Below are positions 26,236 to 36,139 of a DNA stretch of 64,000 bases, piece by piece. Every line of letters starts with the position of its first letter. Positions within the stretch are counted from its first letter, which is position 1. A program made the position numbers and the translations under genes. The notes below the pieces were generated by a model, which worked only from the letters and a program-made list of their open reading frames with translations, ran no database searches and had not been told where the DNA came from. The stretch comes from Arenibacter antarcticus (GTDB taxonomy: Bacteria > Bacteroidota > Bacteroidia > Flavobacteriales > Flavobacteriaceae): NCBI RefSeq assembly GCF_041320605.1, contig NZ_CP166679.1:4450001-4514000 (forward strand), given 5' to 3'.

Positions 26236-27822
26236 TTATAAAATATAATCGGTACTGATAAAGTTGGACAATTTGGTTTCAAGTAATTGCTCTATCGTCT
26301 CATTGTTAAGATCATTGTCTTTAAATGCAACAAAGGTTCTTATAGAAAACGAGCGTAATGCATCGTAAACACTTAAAGTGGATTGGGCAGAATCTTTGCG
26401 ACCAGTAAACGGATAAACGTCTGGGCCACGCTGACATGAGCTATTAAGGTTTACTCGGCACACTAAATTTGCCAAGGTATCAATTAACGGGGCAAGTGCA
26501 TAGACGTCTTTTCCAAAAAGGCTTACTTGTTGTCCGTAATTGGATTCGGCCATATCGTCCAAAGGCTCTTCTATATCCTTAAAAGTTAAGATGGGTATCA
26601 CTGGACCAAATTGTTCTTCTTGGTACACTCTCATTTGCTTATCAACTGGAAATAATACCGCTGGCCAAATATAATTATCGGAATGTTGTCCGCCCTTTTT
26701 ATTTAATATTTTAGCACCCTTATCCACGGCATCATCGATTAACTCTTGTATATAAGCCGGTTTCCCTGGCTCTGGCAAAGGAGTTAGGTTTACGCCGTTC
26801 TCCCATGGATTTCCAAATTTAAGTGCATCCACTCTTTCTGAGAAACGTTTATTAAATTCACTGGCGATATCCTCATGTACATAGATCACCTTTAAAGCTG
26901 TACACCGCTGTCCGTTAAATGACAAGGTTCCTGCAAGACACTCGTTAATGGTCAAGTCCAAATCAGCATCTGGAAGAATTATGGCCGGATTCTTGGCTTC
27001 CAACCCGAGTACCAATCGCAATCTATTGCTTTTTGGATGTTGGTTCTGTAAGGCATTCGCAGATTTACTGTTCCCAATAAGCGCCAAGACATCTACCTTT
27101 CCTGTCTGCATTATTGGACCAGCTACAGCTCTACCTCGGCCAAAAATTATATTCACCACACCTTTGGGAAAACTAGTCTGAAAAGCTTCCAATAAAGGAG
27201 TTATAAGTAGCACCCCGTGTTTTGCAGGTTTAAAAATAGTGGTGTTCCCCATTATAATTGCAGGGATCAACAGGGCGAATGTTTCGTTCAACGGATAGTT
27301 ATATGGCCCCAAACAGAGCACTACTCCCAATGGGCCCCTTCTAATATGGGCATATACACCGTCATGTTTTTCAAATTTGGCGGCATCACGGTCCATTTTT
27401 TTATAATCTTCAATGGTATCCTCTATGTACTCTACCGTACGATCAAATTCCTTTTGTGAATCGCCAAGGGTTTTACCAATTTCCCACATTAGTAATTTCA
27501 CCACCTCATCTCTTTTGGTCTTCATCTTTATGACAAAGGCCTCCATACATTCAATTCTTTCCTTAACCCTCATGGTGGGCCAAGTACCCTTTCCTTTATC
27601 ATAGGCTTTATCGGCAGCATCCAAAGCTTCTAGTGCTTCATTTTCACCCATATCCGGAATACTTCCCAACAAAGTGGGGGCATACGTATCAGTTGAGGAT
27701 ATGGTGGAGTATACTTCGCTCGATTTTCCAGTCCATTTTTTTAATTCCCCGTTTACCAAATACGCCGTTTGCTGTATTTGACTTGTAATCTCATATTCCT
27801 TTGGTATAGTTGTATTACTCAT
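26236..27822 (-). CDS. gapN: NADP-dependent non-phosphorylating glyceraldehyde-3-phosphate dehydrogenase
   Basis: A 528-residue aldehyde dehydrogenase with the GapN-type active site [10 protein letters not shown] and the C-terminal region [24 protein letters not shown] that distinguishes GapN from other ALDHs. [23 protein letters not shown] is the cofactor-side loop. It oxidises glyceraldehyde-3-phosphate directly to 3-phosphoglycerate and yields NADPH. It is monocistronic, with its own terminator and a LacI-type operator-like palindrome about 120 bases upstream. Assignment to GapN is from these motifs; other ALDH substrates are less likely. Confidence 0.85.
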   Translation of the reverse strand: MSNTTIPKEYEITSQIQQTAYLVNGELKKWTGKSSEVYSTISSTDTYAPTLLGSIPDMGENEALEALDAADKAYDKGKGTWPTMRVKERIECMEAFVIKMKTKRDEVVKLLMWEIGKTLGDSQKEFDRTVEYIEDTIEDYKKMDRDAAKFEKHDGVYAHIRRGPLGVVLCLGPYNYPLNETFALLIPAIIMGNTTIFKPAKHGVLLITPLLEAFQTSFPKGVVNIIFGRGRAVAGPIMQTGKVDVLALIGNSKSANALQNQHPKSNRLRLVLGLEAKNPAIILPDADLDLTINECLAGTLSFNGQRCTALKVIYVHEDIASEFNKRFSERVDALKFGNPWENGVNLTPLPEPGKPAYIQELIDDAVDKGAKILNKKGGQHSDNYIWPAVLFPVDKQMRVYQEEQFGPVIPILTFKDIEEPLDDMAESNYGQQVSLFGKDVYALAPLIDTLANLVCRVNLNSSCQRGPDVYPFTGRKDSAQSTLSVYDALRSFSIRTFVAFKDNDLNNETIEQLLETKLSNFISTDYIL

Positions 27823-28174
27823 AGATTCTATTTTGATATAAATTATAATGGATTAAAAAATTAACTTTTTCAGCACTAAAATACTAAATGTGGATTTCTT
27901 AAAATACTAAAAAATTGGAGCGCATAGGTAACAGCCAATCGAAAACGGTTTCGTTGCCTACCAAATAATAAAAATACAACAAATTGTTATTAAATTAAGG
28001 TGCACTTTGCTCCGCTAAGTTATATTTCCTAACTATTAGGTTGAAAAACCACGGTAAAAATCTTGCACAGCTGAACACTTTCTCTTTTGTTTTGGAGCTT
28101 TTCCAATACTTAGCTAAACTTTAATGTTATTGGTTAGGCCGGTAAAACATCCACTAATAACGATATTACATTAC
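27823..28174 (-). other. Intergenic region upstream of gapN
   Basis: 352 bases between ilvA and gapN, both minus. It holds the palindrome at 27940-27953. No exact TAnnTTTG box, RNA gene, small ORF of note or strong intrinsic terminator for ilvA was found. Confidence 0.5.
27940..27953. promoter_or_regulatory. LacI-type operator-like palindrome
   Basis: CGAAAACGGTTTCG, a CG-centred near-palindrome (6 of 7 positions symmetric) of the GAAAnCGnTTTC kind bound by LacI/GalR regulators. It lies about 120 bases upstream of gapN. Confidence 0.35.
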
Positions 28175-29428
28175 TTAGATTAGGTATTGAAAAAGATCGG
28201 GCTTGTCGTTTATATAATCACCATAAAAGTTATTTTCCTTCATGCGCTTAACCAAAGGCTCCAAGTCTTCTGGACTTTTTAATTCGATTCCTACGACTGC
28301 TGGTGCATTCTCTTTGCTCGATTTTTTTGAATATTCAAAATGGGTGATATCATCGTCTGGACCTAAAATTTCGGCCACAAACTGTTTCAAGGCACCTGGA
28401 CGCTGGGGGAAACGCACTATAAAATAATGCTTTAACTTTCCATACAAAAGGGCCCTTTCTTTTATTTCTGCAGTTCTGGTTATATCGTTATTACTTCCAC
28501 TGACCACACAGACCACATTTTTGCCCTTAATCTCCTCCTTATAATCATCAAGAACTGTAAGGGTCAGTGCACCTGCCGGTTCTACCACTATGGCGTCCCT
28601 ATTGTATAAATCCAGAATAGTCTGGCAGACCTTCCCTTCTGGTACGGTGACCATATCGTAAAGATAGTCCTTACAGATGTTAAACGTAAAGTCCCCTACC
28701 CGTTTTACTGCAGCTCCATCGACAAATTTATCGATCTGATCCAATTCCGTATTCTTTCCTTTTTCCATTGATGTTTTCATGGAGGGAGCCCCTTCTGGTT
28801 CCACTCCTATGATTTTGGTCTGTGGAGATAGAGCCTTAAAGACAGCGCAAAGTCCAGAAGCCAAACCGCCACCACCAACAGCTACAAAAAGGTAGTCTAT
28901 GGGAACCTTGGATTGCTCTAAAATCTCCAATCCCACGGTTGCCTGACCCTCAATTATTTTGGGATCATCAAACGGATGGATAAAGGTTTTCTTATTGTCG
29001 GAACAATATACCTTAGCTGCTTTGGAAGAATCGTCAAAAGAATCTCCTTCCAACACTACGGTCACCCATTTTCCTCCAAATAACTTTGTCTGCTCCACCT
29101 TTTGTTTTGGTGTCACGGAAGGCATATAAATGATTCCGTTAATTCCTAAATGGTTACAGGCAAAAGCCACGCCCTGTGCATGGTTACCTGCACTAGCACA
29201 AACCACACCGTTAACCAATTGTTCCGGATCCAAAGAACTGATCTTATTAAATGCACCCCTTATTTTATAGCTTCTTACCCGCTGAAGGTCTTCCCGTTTT
29301 AATAAAATATTGGCATCGTATGTTTTGGAATAACGAATACTCTGCATTAATGGGGTAATATCTGCTACTTGACGAACCGTAATCGCCGCCTTCCGAACAT
29401 CTTCAATTTTTGGAAAATACGAATTCAT
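28175..29428 (-). CDS. ilvA: Threonine ammonia-lyase (threonine deaminase)
   Basis: PLP enzyme giving 2-oxobutyrate, the entry to isoleucine synthesis. The 417-residue protein has the PLP Lys 55 in RSYKIRGAF, SAGNHAQG and the phosphate-binding VGGGGLASG, then a C-terminal ACT-like domain (about 325-417) typical of feedback-regulated biosynthetic forms. It is the last gene of the ilv operon. An intrinsic terminator sits immediately before it, so its expression may be lower or separately controlled. Confidence 0.93.
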   Translation of the reverse strand: MNSYFPKIEDVRKAAITVRQVADITPLMQSIRYSKTYDANILLKREDLQRVRSYKIRGAFNKISSLDPEQLVNGVVCASAGNHAQGVAFACNHLGINGIIYMPSVTPKQKVEQTKLFGGKWVTVVLEGDSFDDSSKAAKVYCSDNKKTFIHPFDDPKIIEGQATVGLEILEQSKVPIDYLFVAVGGGGLASGLCAVFKALSPQTKIIGVEPEGAPSMKTSMEKGKNTELDQIDKFVDGAAVKRVGDFTFNICKDYLYDMVTVPEGKVCQTILDLYNRDAIVVEPAGALTLTVLDDYKEEIKGKNVVCVVSGSNNDITRTAEIKERALLYGKLKHYFIVRFPQRPGALKQFVAEILGPDDDITHFEYSKKSSKENAPAVVGIELKSPEDLEPLVKRMKENNFYGDYINDKPDLFQYLI

Positions 29429-29435
29429 AAATGTG

Positions 29436-29477
29436 AAAAAAAAAGACCTGCCCAGTTAAAAATTTCCGACAGGTCTT
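29436..29477 (-). terminator. Intra-operon terminator between ilvC and ilvA
   Basis: On the minus strand AAGACCTGTC pairs with GGCAGGTCTT (10 bp, one wobble, 15-base loop) and runs into nine T. The T-tract ends seven bases before the ilvA ATG. Confidence 0.7.
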
Positions 29478-29496
29478 ATTATACGTTTAATTTATA

Positions 29497-30972
29497 TTAC
29501 ACAATAGGCTTCATAGCGGTCATGGATGCACGCAACCTTGCCCCTACTATTTCTACCGGATGCTCGCGCAATGCCTTGTTTACAGCAATCAACTTAGCAT
29601 TGTCCACTCCTAAATGTTTTTCATCGGCAAAGTGCTTTCCAATGACATCTGTTTCGATGGATGTCATAAAGTCTGCCAACAATGGCTTACAGGCATGGTC
29701 AAATAGGTAACACCCGTACTCGGCAGTATCCGAAATAACCCTGTTCATTTCAAATAATTTCTTTCTAGCAATAGTATTTGCGATCAATGGAGTTTCATGC
29801 AAGGACTCGTAATATGCAGATTCCGCGATTATCCCAGATTCTGTCATTGCTTCAAAAGCCAATTCCACTCCGGCACGTACCATAGCCACCATCAATACCC
29901 CATGGTCATAAAATTCTTGTTCAGAAATTTTATCGGAACTCGCTGGTGTTTTTTCAAAAGCAGTCTCTCCCGTAGCCGCTCTCCAAGTCAATAAGTTCTT
30001 ATCATCATTAGCCCAGTCTTCCATCATGGTTTTGGAGAAATGGCCACTCATGATATCGTCCATATGCTTATGAAAAAGAGGACGCATAATATCCTTCAAT
30101 TCTTCTGAAAGTTCAAACGCCTTTATTTTAGCCGGATTAGACAAACGATCCATCATATGGGTAATTCCACCATATTTTAATCCTTCTGTAACGGTTTCCC
30201 AACCGTACTGTACCAATTTGGAGGCATAGCCTGCATCGATCCCCTTTTCGATCATTTTATCGAAACATAAGATAGAACCGGTTTGCAGCAAGCCACATAA
30301 AATAGTTTGTTCCCCCATTAAATCGGACTTCACTTCAGCTACAAAAGAAGATTCCAAAACTCCCGCTTTGTGACCTCCTGTAGCAACAGCATACGCTTTT
30401 GCCTGTGCCAATCCCTTACCTTCGGGGTCATTATTTGGGTGAACCGCAATCAATGTTGGCACCCCAAATCCTCTTTTATATTCTTCTCTTACTTCAGAAC
30501 CGGGGCATTTTGGAGCCACCATAATAACGGTAAGATCTTCACGGATTTCCATTCCCTCTTCCACCATATTAAAACCATGTGAATACGATAGGGTAGCTCC
30601 CTTTTTCATTAACGGCATAATGGCGGTTACTACGGCCGTATGTTGTTTGTCTGGCGTTAAATTAATTACTAGGTCAGCAGTTGGGATCAATTCTTCATAA
30701 GTTCCTACATTAAAACCATTCTCAGAAGCATTTACAAAAGACTGTCTTTTTTCTTTAATAGCTGCATCCCTAAGGGTATAGGAAATATCCAACCCAGAAT
30801 CGCGCATATTAAGACCTTGGTTCAATCCTTGGGCTCCGCATCCTACTATAACAATTTTTTTTCCTTGTAATGCCGATACCCCGTCAGAAAATTCAGAAGA
30901 TTCCATAAATCTACATTTTCCCAATTGAGTTAATTTCTCCCTTAATGATAGCGTATTAAAATAATTTACCAT
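29497..30972 (-). CDS. ilvC: Ketol-acid reductoisomerase (class II, long form)
   Basis: Mg- and NADPH-dependent enzyme converting acetolactate or acetohydroxybutyrate to the dihydroxy acid. The 491-residue length is the long class II form. [24 protein letters not shown] is the Rossmann motif (about residues 33-56); [22 protein letters not shown] and the repeated C-terminal knotted domain follow. It lies 44 bases after ilvN in the ilv operon. Confidence 0.96.
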   Translation of the reverse strand: MVNYFNTLSLREKLTQLGKCRFMESSEFSDGVSALQGKKIVIVGCGAQGLNQGLNMRDSGLDISYTLRDAAIKEKRQSFVNASENGFNVGTYEELIPTADLVINLTPDKQHTAVVTAIMPLMKKGATLSYSHGFNMVEEGMEIREDLTVIMVAPKCPGSEVREEYKRGFGVPTLIAVHPNNDPEGKGLAQAKAYAVATGGHKAGVLESSFVAEVKSDLMGEQTILCGLLQTGSILCFDKMIEKGIDAGYASKLVQYGWETVTEGLKYGGITHMMDRLSNPAKIKAFELSEELKDIMRPLFHKHMDDIMSGHFSKTMMEDWANDDKNLLTWRAATGETAFEKTPASSDKISEQEFYDHGVLMVAMVRAGVELAFEAMTESGIIAESAYYESLHETPLIANTIARKKLFEMNRVISDTAEYGCYLFDHACKPLLADFMTSIETDVIGKHFADEKHLGVDNAKLIAVNKALREHPVEIVGARLRASMTAMKPIV

Positions 30973-31016
30973 TTTTTAAAATCGATTTTTATCCTGACGT
31001 TTATCAGGGTTATTAT

Positions 31017-31541
31017 TTATTGATTAAATTCTTTTAGAATTGCCGAAATCTGCATTTCGGCCTTGGAAACGGCTATTCTCCCCGAACGTACAAATTGCAT
31101 GATACCATACGGCTTTAATTGCTGATACATTTCGTCTATTTCATTTCTTCTACCGCTTTTCGCCAAAACAAAATACTCCCTAGAAACAGTCACAATTTGG
31201 GCATTGCTTTCCTTGATTATATTCTGAATATTTCTTTCGTCGAACAATAAGGTAGAAGCCACTTTGAACAATGCAGACTCCTGATAAATAGTCTCCTCAT
31301 CGGTATGGCTAAAGGCTTTAATAACCTCAATTTGTTTTTCAACCTGCCCCACAATATTACGCACCCATTCATCAGTAGTATACACTACAATGGTGAATTT
31401 AGAAACGTTGTCTATTTCTGATTTTGAAACATTTAAGCTCTCTATATTAATATGTCGCTTTAAGAATATTCCTGATATCCTGTTCAGTAACCCTACACTA
31501 TTTTCGGAGTATACTGAAATCGTAAACCATTTTTTTTCCAT
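31017..31541 (-). CDS. ilvN: Acetolactate synthase small regulatory subunit
   Basis: A 174-residue regulatory subunit with an N-terminal ACT domain (TISVYSENSVGLLNRISGIFLKRHINIESLNVS) and the IlvN/IlvH C-terminal domain. It confers valine feedback on IlvB. Unusually, its gene is separated from ilvB by a methyltransferase gene. Confidence 0.93.
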   Translation of the reverse strand: MEKKWFTISVYSENSVGLLNRISGIFLKRHINIESLNVSKSEIDNVSKFTIVVYTTDEWVRNIVGQVEKQIEVIKAFSHTDEETIYQESALFKVASTLLFDERNIQNIIKESNAQIVTVSREYFVLAKSGRRNEIDEMYQQLKPYGIMQFVRSGRIAVSKAEMQISAILKEFNQ

Positions 31542-31607
31542 CTCCCAATATCTTGCCCTTCCGATTATTAAAGGAAACTTTCGGGCAATTTTAAATTAAT
31601 ATTAATT

Positions 31608-32195
31608 CTATTTCCTTACTGCAATGATCAATCCGGTGGACCAATTTATTTTTGTGATGACCAGATCTTTTCTTTTCTCTAGATCAGCCACCAAATTATC
31701 TACATTTTCCTGATGTCCCTCTGGCCAGTTTGGTTGTGCCAATAGATCGTCTATAACATAATAGCCACCCACCTTAATTAGGGCTAATAGTTCGTCTAAC
31801 CGACTGTATTTCCCTGGCCAAGCATCAGCGAAGACCAAATCAAATTTCTCCCCTTTATAACTATTGATCCATTTAGCGCCATCGTCACAAACTATTTGAA
31901 CGCGTTTATCCTGACCAAAAAATCCTTCTGCAATTTTACAGAGTTCAGGATCATTATCCACGGTTATTAGCACTGAATCTTCGTCCATTCCGGCAACCAT
32001 CCAGGATAATGAAAGTCCAATTCCAGTACCCAATTCCAAAAAGCGGGACTTAGGTTTGGAAGCAATCAAGGTTTTCAACAAAGATCCTATATAAAGGTCC
32101 GAAGGCATAGTGAAACCAATCTCGTTAGATTTCATTTCTATTTCAGAATGATACAATGGTCTGTCCAAAATATTAAAATCGTTCATGAGCCCCAT
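31608..32195 (-). CDS. SAM-dependent O-methyltransferase-like protein inside ilv operon
   Basis: A 195-residue class I methyltransferase: motif I FLELGTGIGLSLSW at 52-65, Asp 80 at the end of beta-2 (ITVDND), VFADAWPGKY at 122-130 and the DD pair at 149-150, in the pattern of catechol-type O-methyltransferases. It has about 37 bases to ilvB and 66 to ilvN, so it is co-transcribed. An alternative ATG at 32186 would remove three residues. No known branched-chain step needs a methyltransferase; substrate unknown. Confidence 0.8.
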   Translation of the reverse strand: MGLMNDFNILDRPLYHSEIEMKSNEIGFTMPSDLYIGSLLKTLIASKPKSRFLELGTGIGLSLSWMVAGMDEDSVLITVDNDPELCKIAEGFFGQDKRVQIVCDDGAKWINSYKGEKFDLVFADAWPGKYSRLDELLALIKVGGYYVIDDLLAQPNWPEGHQENVDNLVADLEKRKDLVITKINWSTGLIIAVRK

Positions 32196-32231
32196 TTAAA
32201 ACCTTTAAAAACACAGGTGTATATAGTATTG

Positions 32232-33965
32232 TTATTTCAATCTAATATCCGATACCGATGCCCCTGCAGGAATCATTGGAAAGACATTATCTTCCTTTTC
32301 TACTTTAACTTCTAAAAAGTAAGCGTCTTTGGAGGCCATCATTTCTTGTATGGTTGCCTTTAGGTCCTTGCGTTCACTTACCCGTTTTGCCTGAATATCA
32401 TACCCTTCAGCAATTTTCACAAAGTCTGGATTTACCATTACGGTAGAAGCATATCTACTTTCAAAAAACAATTCCTGCCATTGACGTACCATCCCCAAAT
32501 GATCATTGTTCAATACCACGATTTTTACAGGGGTCTTGTTTTGAAAGATAGTTCCCAACTCCTGAATTGTCATTTGGTATCCTCCATCACCAATAATAGC
32601 CACAACTTCCCTATCCATGGCTCCCATTTTGGCTCCTATTGCCGCTGGTAAAGCAAAACCCATTGTCCCTAATCCACCGGAGGTTACATTACTTTTGCTT
32701 TGTTTAAATTTGGCATATCTACATGCAATCATTTGGTGCTGACCAACATCGGATACTATAATTGCCTTATGCCCGGAGGCAATATTGATTTCCTCTATAA
32801 CTTCGGCCATAGTGAGTTTATCCTTGGTAGGATAAACATCATTTTTTATGACCTGTTCAAATTCTATCTTATATTTTTCCTTAAATTCATTGTGCCAAGA
32901 TTCGTGTTTGTTAGATTTGATCAAAGGCAACAATAAATCCAAGGTCATCTTTGAGTCGCCCAAGACTGCTACATCAGCCTTTACGTTTTTGTTTATTTCC
33001 GCAGGGTCTATGTCGAAATGAATTATTTTTGCCTGTTTTGCATAGGTATCCAAACTTCCGGTAACCCTATCATCAAAACGCATACCGATGGCTATCAACA
33101 CATCACACTCATTAGTCAATAAATTGGGCCCATAATTCCCGTGCATCCCTACCATTCCAACATTTAGGGGATGATCGGTATCCATTGCAGAAAGTCCCAA
33201 AACGGTCCACGCTGCAGGAATTCCCGCCTTTTCCACCAATGCCTTTAATTGTTCCTCAGCTTTCCCTAAAATAACCCCTTGTCCAAACACAATAAATGGC
33301 TTTTTGGCCGCATTGATCAAATCGGCCGCAATTTCGATCGATTTTGGATCTGGCTTTGGGTATGGAATATAGCTACGCACACCCTTGCAATGCTCATAAC
33401 TAAAGTCAAATTCTTCAAATTGCGCGTTTTTGGTAATATCTACCAATACTGGGCCAGGTCTACCTGACCTTGCTATATAAAAAGCCTTGGCTAATACTTT
33501 CGGTATTTCCGAAGCCTCGGTCACTTGACAGTTCCATTTGGTAACTGGTGTAGAGATTCCTATGATATCTGTTTCCTGAAAGGCATCCGAACCCAATAAA
33601 TGGCGAGATACCTGCCCGGTTATACACACCATTGGAGTAGAGTCTATCTGAGCATCCGCCAAACCGGTCACCAAATTGGTTGCACCGGGACCTGAGGTTG
33701 CCACTGCCACCCCTACCTTACCCGTTACCCTTGCATAGCCTTGAGCGGCATGAGTAGCTCCCTGTTCGTGCCGAGTTAGGATATGGGTAAGTTTATCCTG
33801 AAACTTATACAACTCGTCATAGAGCGGCATAATGGCGCCACCGGGATACCCGTAAATTAAATCTACCCCCTCTGCTAAAAGACAATGGATAATAGCTTCG
33901 GCACCACTTATTCTCATGGTAACTTTTTTTACTGATTCTGCTTTTTCCTTTTTCAATGTTTCCAT
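32232..33965 (-). CDS. ilvB: Acetolactate synthase large catalytic subunit
   Basis: ThDP enzyme condensing pyruvate with pyruvate or 2-oxobutyrate. The 577-residue protein has catalytic Glu 67 in TRHEQGATHAAQGYAR, the FAD-domain centre and a ThDP/Mg motif beginning GDGGYQMTIQEL in the C-terminal third, and the GMVRQWQELFFESRY segment typical of AHAS. It follows ilvD by 76 bases. Confidence 0.96.
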   Translation of the reverse strand: METLKKEKAESVKKVTMRISGAEAIIHCLLAEGVDLIYGYPGGAIMPLYDELYKFQDKLTHILTRHEQGATHAAQGYARVTGKVGVAVATSGPGATNLVTGLADAQIDSTPMVCITGQVSRHLLGSDAFQETDIIGISTPVTKWNCQVTEASEIPKVLAKAFYIARSGRPGPVLVDITKNAQFEEFDFSYEHCKGVRSYIPYPKPDPKSIEIAADLINAAKKPFIVFGQGVILGKAEEQLKALVEKAGIPAAWTVLGLSAMDTDHPLNVGMVGMHGNYGPNLLTNECDVLIAIGMRFDDRVTGSLDTYAKQAKIIHFDIDPAEINKNVKADVAVLGDSKMTLDLLLPLIKSNKHESWHNEFKEKYKIEFEQVIKNDVYPTKDKLTMAEVIEEINIASGHKAIIVSDVGQHQMIACRYAKFKQSKSNVTSGGLGTMGFALPAAIGAKMGAMDREVVAIIGDGGYQMTIQELGTIFQNKTPVKIVVLNNDHLGMVRQWQELFFESRYASTVMVNPDFVKIAEGYDIQAKRVSERKDLKATIQEMMASKDAYFLEVKVEKEDNVFPMIPAGASVSDIRLK

Positions 33966-34041
33966 AATCGTAGACCTAATCGGTTAACATATTGGCATCT
34001 CTACCCTTAAATTTCCTTGTTCGGGAAATGTTTGTTTATAA

Positions 34042-35724
34042 TTAAAATTCATCGGTAACGCATCCTTTTGATGCAGATGATACTGTTTTGGCATATTTAT
34101 ATAGGACACCACGCTGAAACTTCAATTTTGGTGCCACCCATTTTGCTCTTCTATGCTGTAATTCTTCGTCTGAAATTTCAATATTTATAGTATTTTTCTC
34201 AGCATCTATCGCAATAATATCCCCATTTTCAACTAAAGCTATATTCCCACCGTCTTGAGCTTCTGGAGCAACATGCCCCACCACAAAACCATGAGAACCA
34301 CCAGAGAAACGACCATCTGTAATTAAAGCTACATCTTTACCTAAACCTGCTCCCATAATAGAAGACGTTGGCTTTAGCATTTCTGGCATTCCCGGCCCTC
34401 CTTTTGGGCCTTCATATCGAATAATAACGACATCACCTTTCTTGACCTTACCATTTTTAATGCCTTCGTTTACAGCATCTTCACCATCAAATACATTTGC
34501 TGTTCCTTTAAAATATAGGCCTTCTTTTCCCGTAATTTTGGCTACAGCACCTTCGGTGGCCAAGTTTCCGAAAAGAATTCGAATGTGCCCTGTTTCTTTT
34601 ATGGGCTTATCCAAGGTCCTTACAATATCCTGACCTTCCAGTAAATTAGGGACGTTTTCTAAGTTTTCGGCCAACGTTTTACCTGTTACGGTTAAACAAT
34701 CACCATGAAGCATATCGTTATCCAATAAGTATTTTAATACCCCTGGAATACCCCCTACGGCATGCAGTTCTTCCATTGAATATTTCCCACTTGGCTTAAG
34801 ATCTGCCAATAAAGGCGTGTTATCACTAAGCCTTTTAAAATCTTCTAAAGTAAATTCTATCTGCGCCGCTTTAGCTATTGCCAAGAAGTGAAGTACCGCA
34901 TTGGTAGAACCACCAAGTACCGTAACCAATCTAAAAGCATTTTCCAAAGACTTCTTTGAAACAATATCTGAAGGCTTAATATCTCTTTCCAACAAAAGAC
35001 GTAACGCTTCACCAGCTTTTATAGATTCTTGTTCTTTTAATTTGCCATCACTTACTGCAGGATTTGAGGAATTATATGGTAATGACATTCCCAAAGCCTC
35101 AATTGCAGAAGCCATAGTGTTTGCTGTATACATACCGCCACAAGCACCTGCGCCTGGACATGCTTTATGAATAACCTCTTTAAATTCTGACTCATCAATG
35201 GTTCCAGCTACTTTTTGACCATAGGCTTCGAAAGCAGAAATAATATCTAATTTTTTTCCGTTATGACACCCTGAAGCTATAGTTCCACCGTACACTAAAA
35301 TGGAAGGTCTATCTAAACGCAACATGGCCATTAAGGCACCAGGCATATTCTTATCACACCCAACAACAGTGATAAGACCATCATAGCTCATCCCCTCTAC
35401 TACGGTTTCCATAGAGTCTGCAATAATATCTCTAGAAGGCAATGAATAACGCATCCCTGGAGTACCATTTGCTATGCCATCACTAACGCCAATTGTATTA
35501 AAAATTAGTCCTATTAAACCAGCATTTTCAGTGCCCTTCTTAATATGAACCGCCAAATCATTTAAATGCATATTACAGGGATTGCCCTCGTAACCAGTAC
35601 TAGCTATTCCTATCAAAGGTTTTTTTAGATCTTCATCCGTTAAACCAATAGCGTGTAACATAGCCTGTGCAGCTGGTAATGTAGGGTCTTGTGTAACAGT
35701 CTTACTGTATTTATTTAATTCCAT
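34042..35724 (-). CDS. ilvD: Dihydroxy-acid dehydratase
   Basis: Iron-sulfur dehydratase, third shared step of Ile/Val synthesis. The 560-residue protein has cluster ligands Cys 50 (YEGNPCNMH), Cys 123 (VGCDKNMPG) and Cys 195 ([15 protein letters not shown]) and the C-terminal [19 protein letters not shown]. It is first of the six-gene ilv operon. Upstream lies 415 bases containing a leader peptide, attenuator-like hairpins and a second promoter candidate close to the gene. Confidence 0.96.
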   Translation of the reverse strand: MELNKYSKTVTQDPTLPAAQAMLHAIGLTDEDLKKPLIGIASTGYEGNPCNMHLNDLAVHIKKGTENAGLIGLIFNTIGVSDGIANGTPGMRYSLPSRDIIADSMETVVEGMSYDGLITVVGCDKNMPGALMAMLRLDRPSILVYGGTIASGCHNGKKLDIISAFEAYGQKVAGTIDESEFKEVIHKACPGAGACGGMYTANTMASAIEALGMSLPYNSSNPAVSDGKLKEQESIKAGEALRLLLERDIKPSDIVSKKSLENAFRLVTVLGGSTNAVLHFLAIAKAAQIEFTLEDFKRLSDNTPLLADLKPSGKYSMEELHAVGGIPGVLKYLLDNDMLHGDCLTVTGKTLAENLENVPNLLEGQDIVRTLDKPIKETGHIRILFGNLATEGAVAKITGKEGLYFKGTANVFDGEDAVNEGIKNGKVKKGDVVIIRYEGPKGGPGMPEMLKPTSSIMGAGLGKDVALITDGRFSGGSHGFVVGHVAPEAQDGGNIALVENGDIIAIDAEKNTINIEISDEELQHRRAKWVAPKLKFQRGVLYKYAKTVSSASKGCVTDEF

Positions 35725-35773
35725 CGATCTGTATTCTTTTCTAATTTTAATACTATGCTTTCACTATGACTTT

Positions 35774-35781
35774 CAAAGATA
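35774..35781 (-). promoter_or_regulatory. Candidate proximal -7 box TATCTTTG for ilvD
   Basis: Exact TAnnTTTG match on the minus strand, 49 bases upstream of the ilvD ATG and downstream of the attenuator. If used, it would bypass attenuation. No -33 TTTG. Confidence 0.35.
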
Positions 35782-35972
35782 ACGGTTTAAAACCCCTATG
35801 TGCTTTAACATAAAAGAATGATTTAAATTCAATTATCTAGATTTGATTTCAAACAGCTCAAAATCAATTAGTTAAAGTTGTAATTCATATCATATTCAGT
35901 AGGATTTATTCTTGTCCTATTTCATTTTATAGATCTCTATTTCCGTAAAAAACTATATTTAAAAATTTTAAT

Positions 35973-36052
35973 AAAAAAAGCCTGCATCAAATGAATCTGA
36001 TACAGGCTTTTTTAATCAAAAGAAATCCGTATCACCCCTTTATGGGATAATA
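35973..36052 (-). promoter_or_regulatory. Putative ribosome-mediated attenuator of the ilv operon
   Basis: Three mutually exclusive pairings are visible on the minus strand. Pair 1:2 joins the last leader codons (36052-36044) to 36038-36030, 9 bp with two G-U and a 5-base loop. Pair 2:3 joins TGATACGG (36034-36027) to CCTGTATCA (36006-35998), 8 bp with one bulge. Pair 3:4 is an intrinsic terminator: GCCTGTATCA (36007-35998) with TGATGCAGGC (35989-35980), followed by seven T. Region 2 is shared by the first two pairs and region 3 by the last two. This is the logic of ilv/trp-type attenuation. The terminator could also end pxpC read-through. Confidence 0.65.
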
Positions 36053-36087
36053 ATGACTACATTGATTATATTCTTATTTATTTTCAT
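36040..36087 (-). CDS. Putative ilv operon leader peptide
   Basis: A 15-codon ORF, MKINKNIINVVIIIP, with six Ile and two Val, seven of them in the final nine residues. It ends 33 bases before the terminator arm and its Ile codons form arm 1 of the attenuator. The end VVIIIP resembles the control region of the enterobacterial ilv leader peptides. It lies between pxpC and ilvD. No Shine-Dalgarno is seen; a promoter-like pair ends 4 bases before the ATG, so the mRNA may be leaderless. Confidence 0.6.
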   Translation of the reverse strand: MKINKNIINVVIIIP

Positions 36088-36091
36088 CGAG

Positions 36092-36122
36092 TAAAACTAG
36101 TAATTAAAAATTAGAACGCAAA
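36092..36122 (-). promoter_or_regulatory. Candidate promoter of ilv leader (TTTG-N19-TAGTTTTA)
   Basis: Minus-strand TTTG (36122-36119), 19-base spacer, then TAGTTTTA (36099-36092), 7 of 8 matches to TAnnTTTG. The spacing is canonical. The predicted start falls at or next to the leader ATG. Confidence 0.4.
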
Positions 36123-36139
36123 AAAATTAGAATCATTTT

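Noticed and set aside
35973-36013. Hairpin as a plain terminator of the pxp operon only
   Set aside because: It may do this too, but its 5' arm pairs with a segment just after a BCAA-rich leader ORF, which a simple terminator does not explain.
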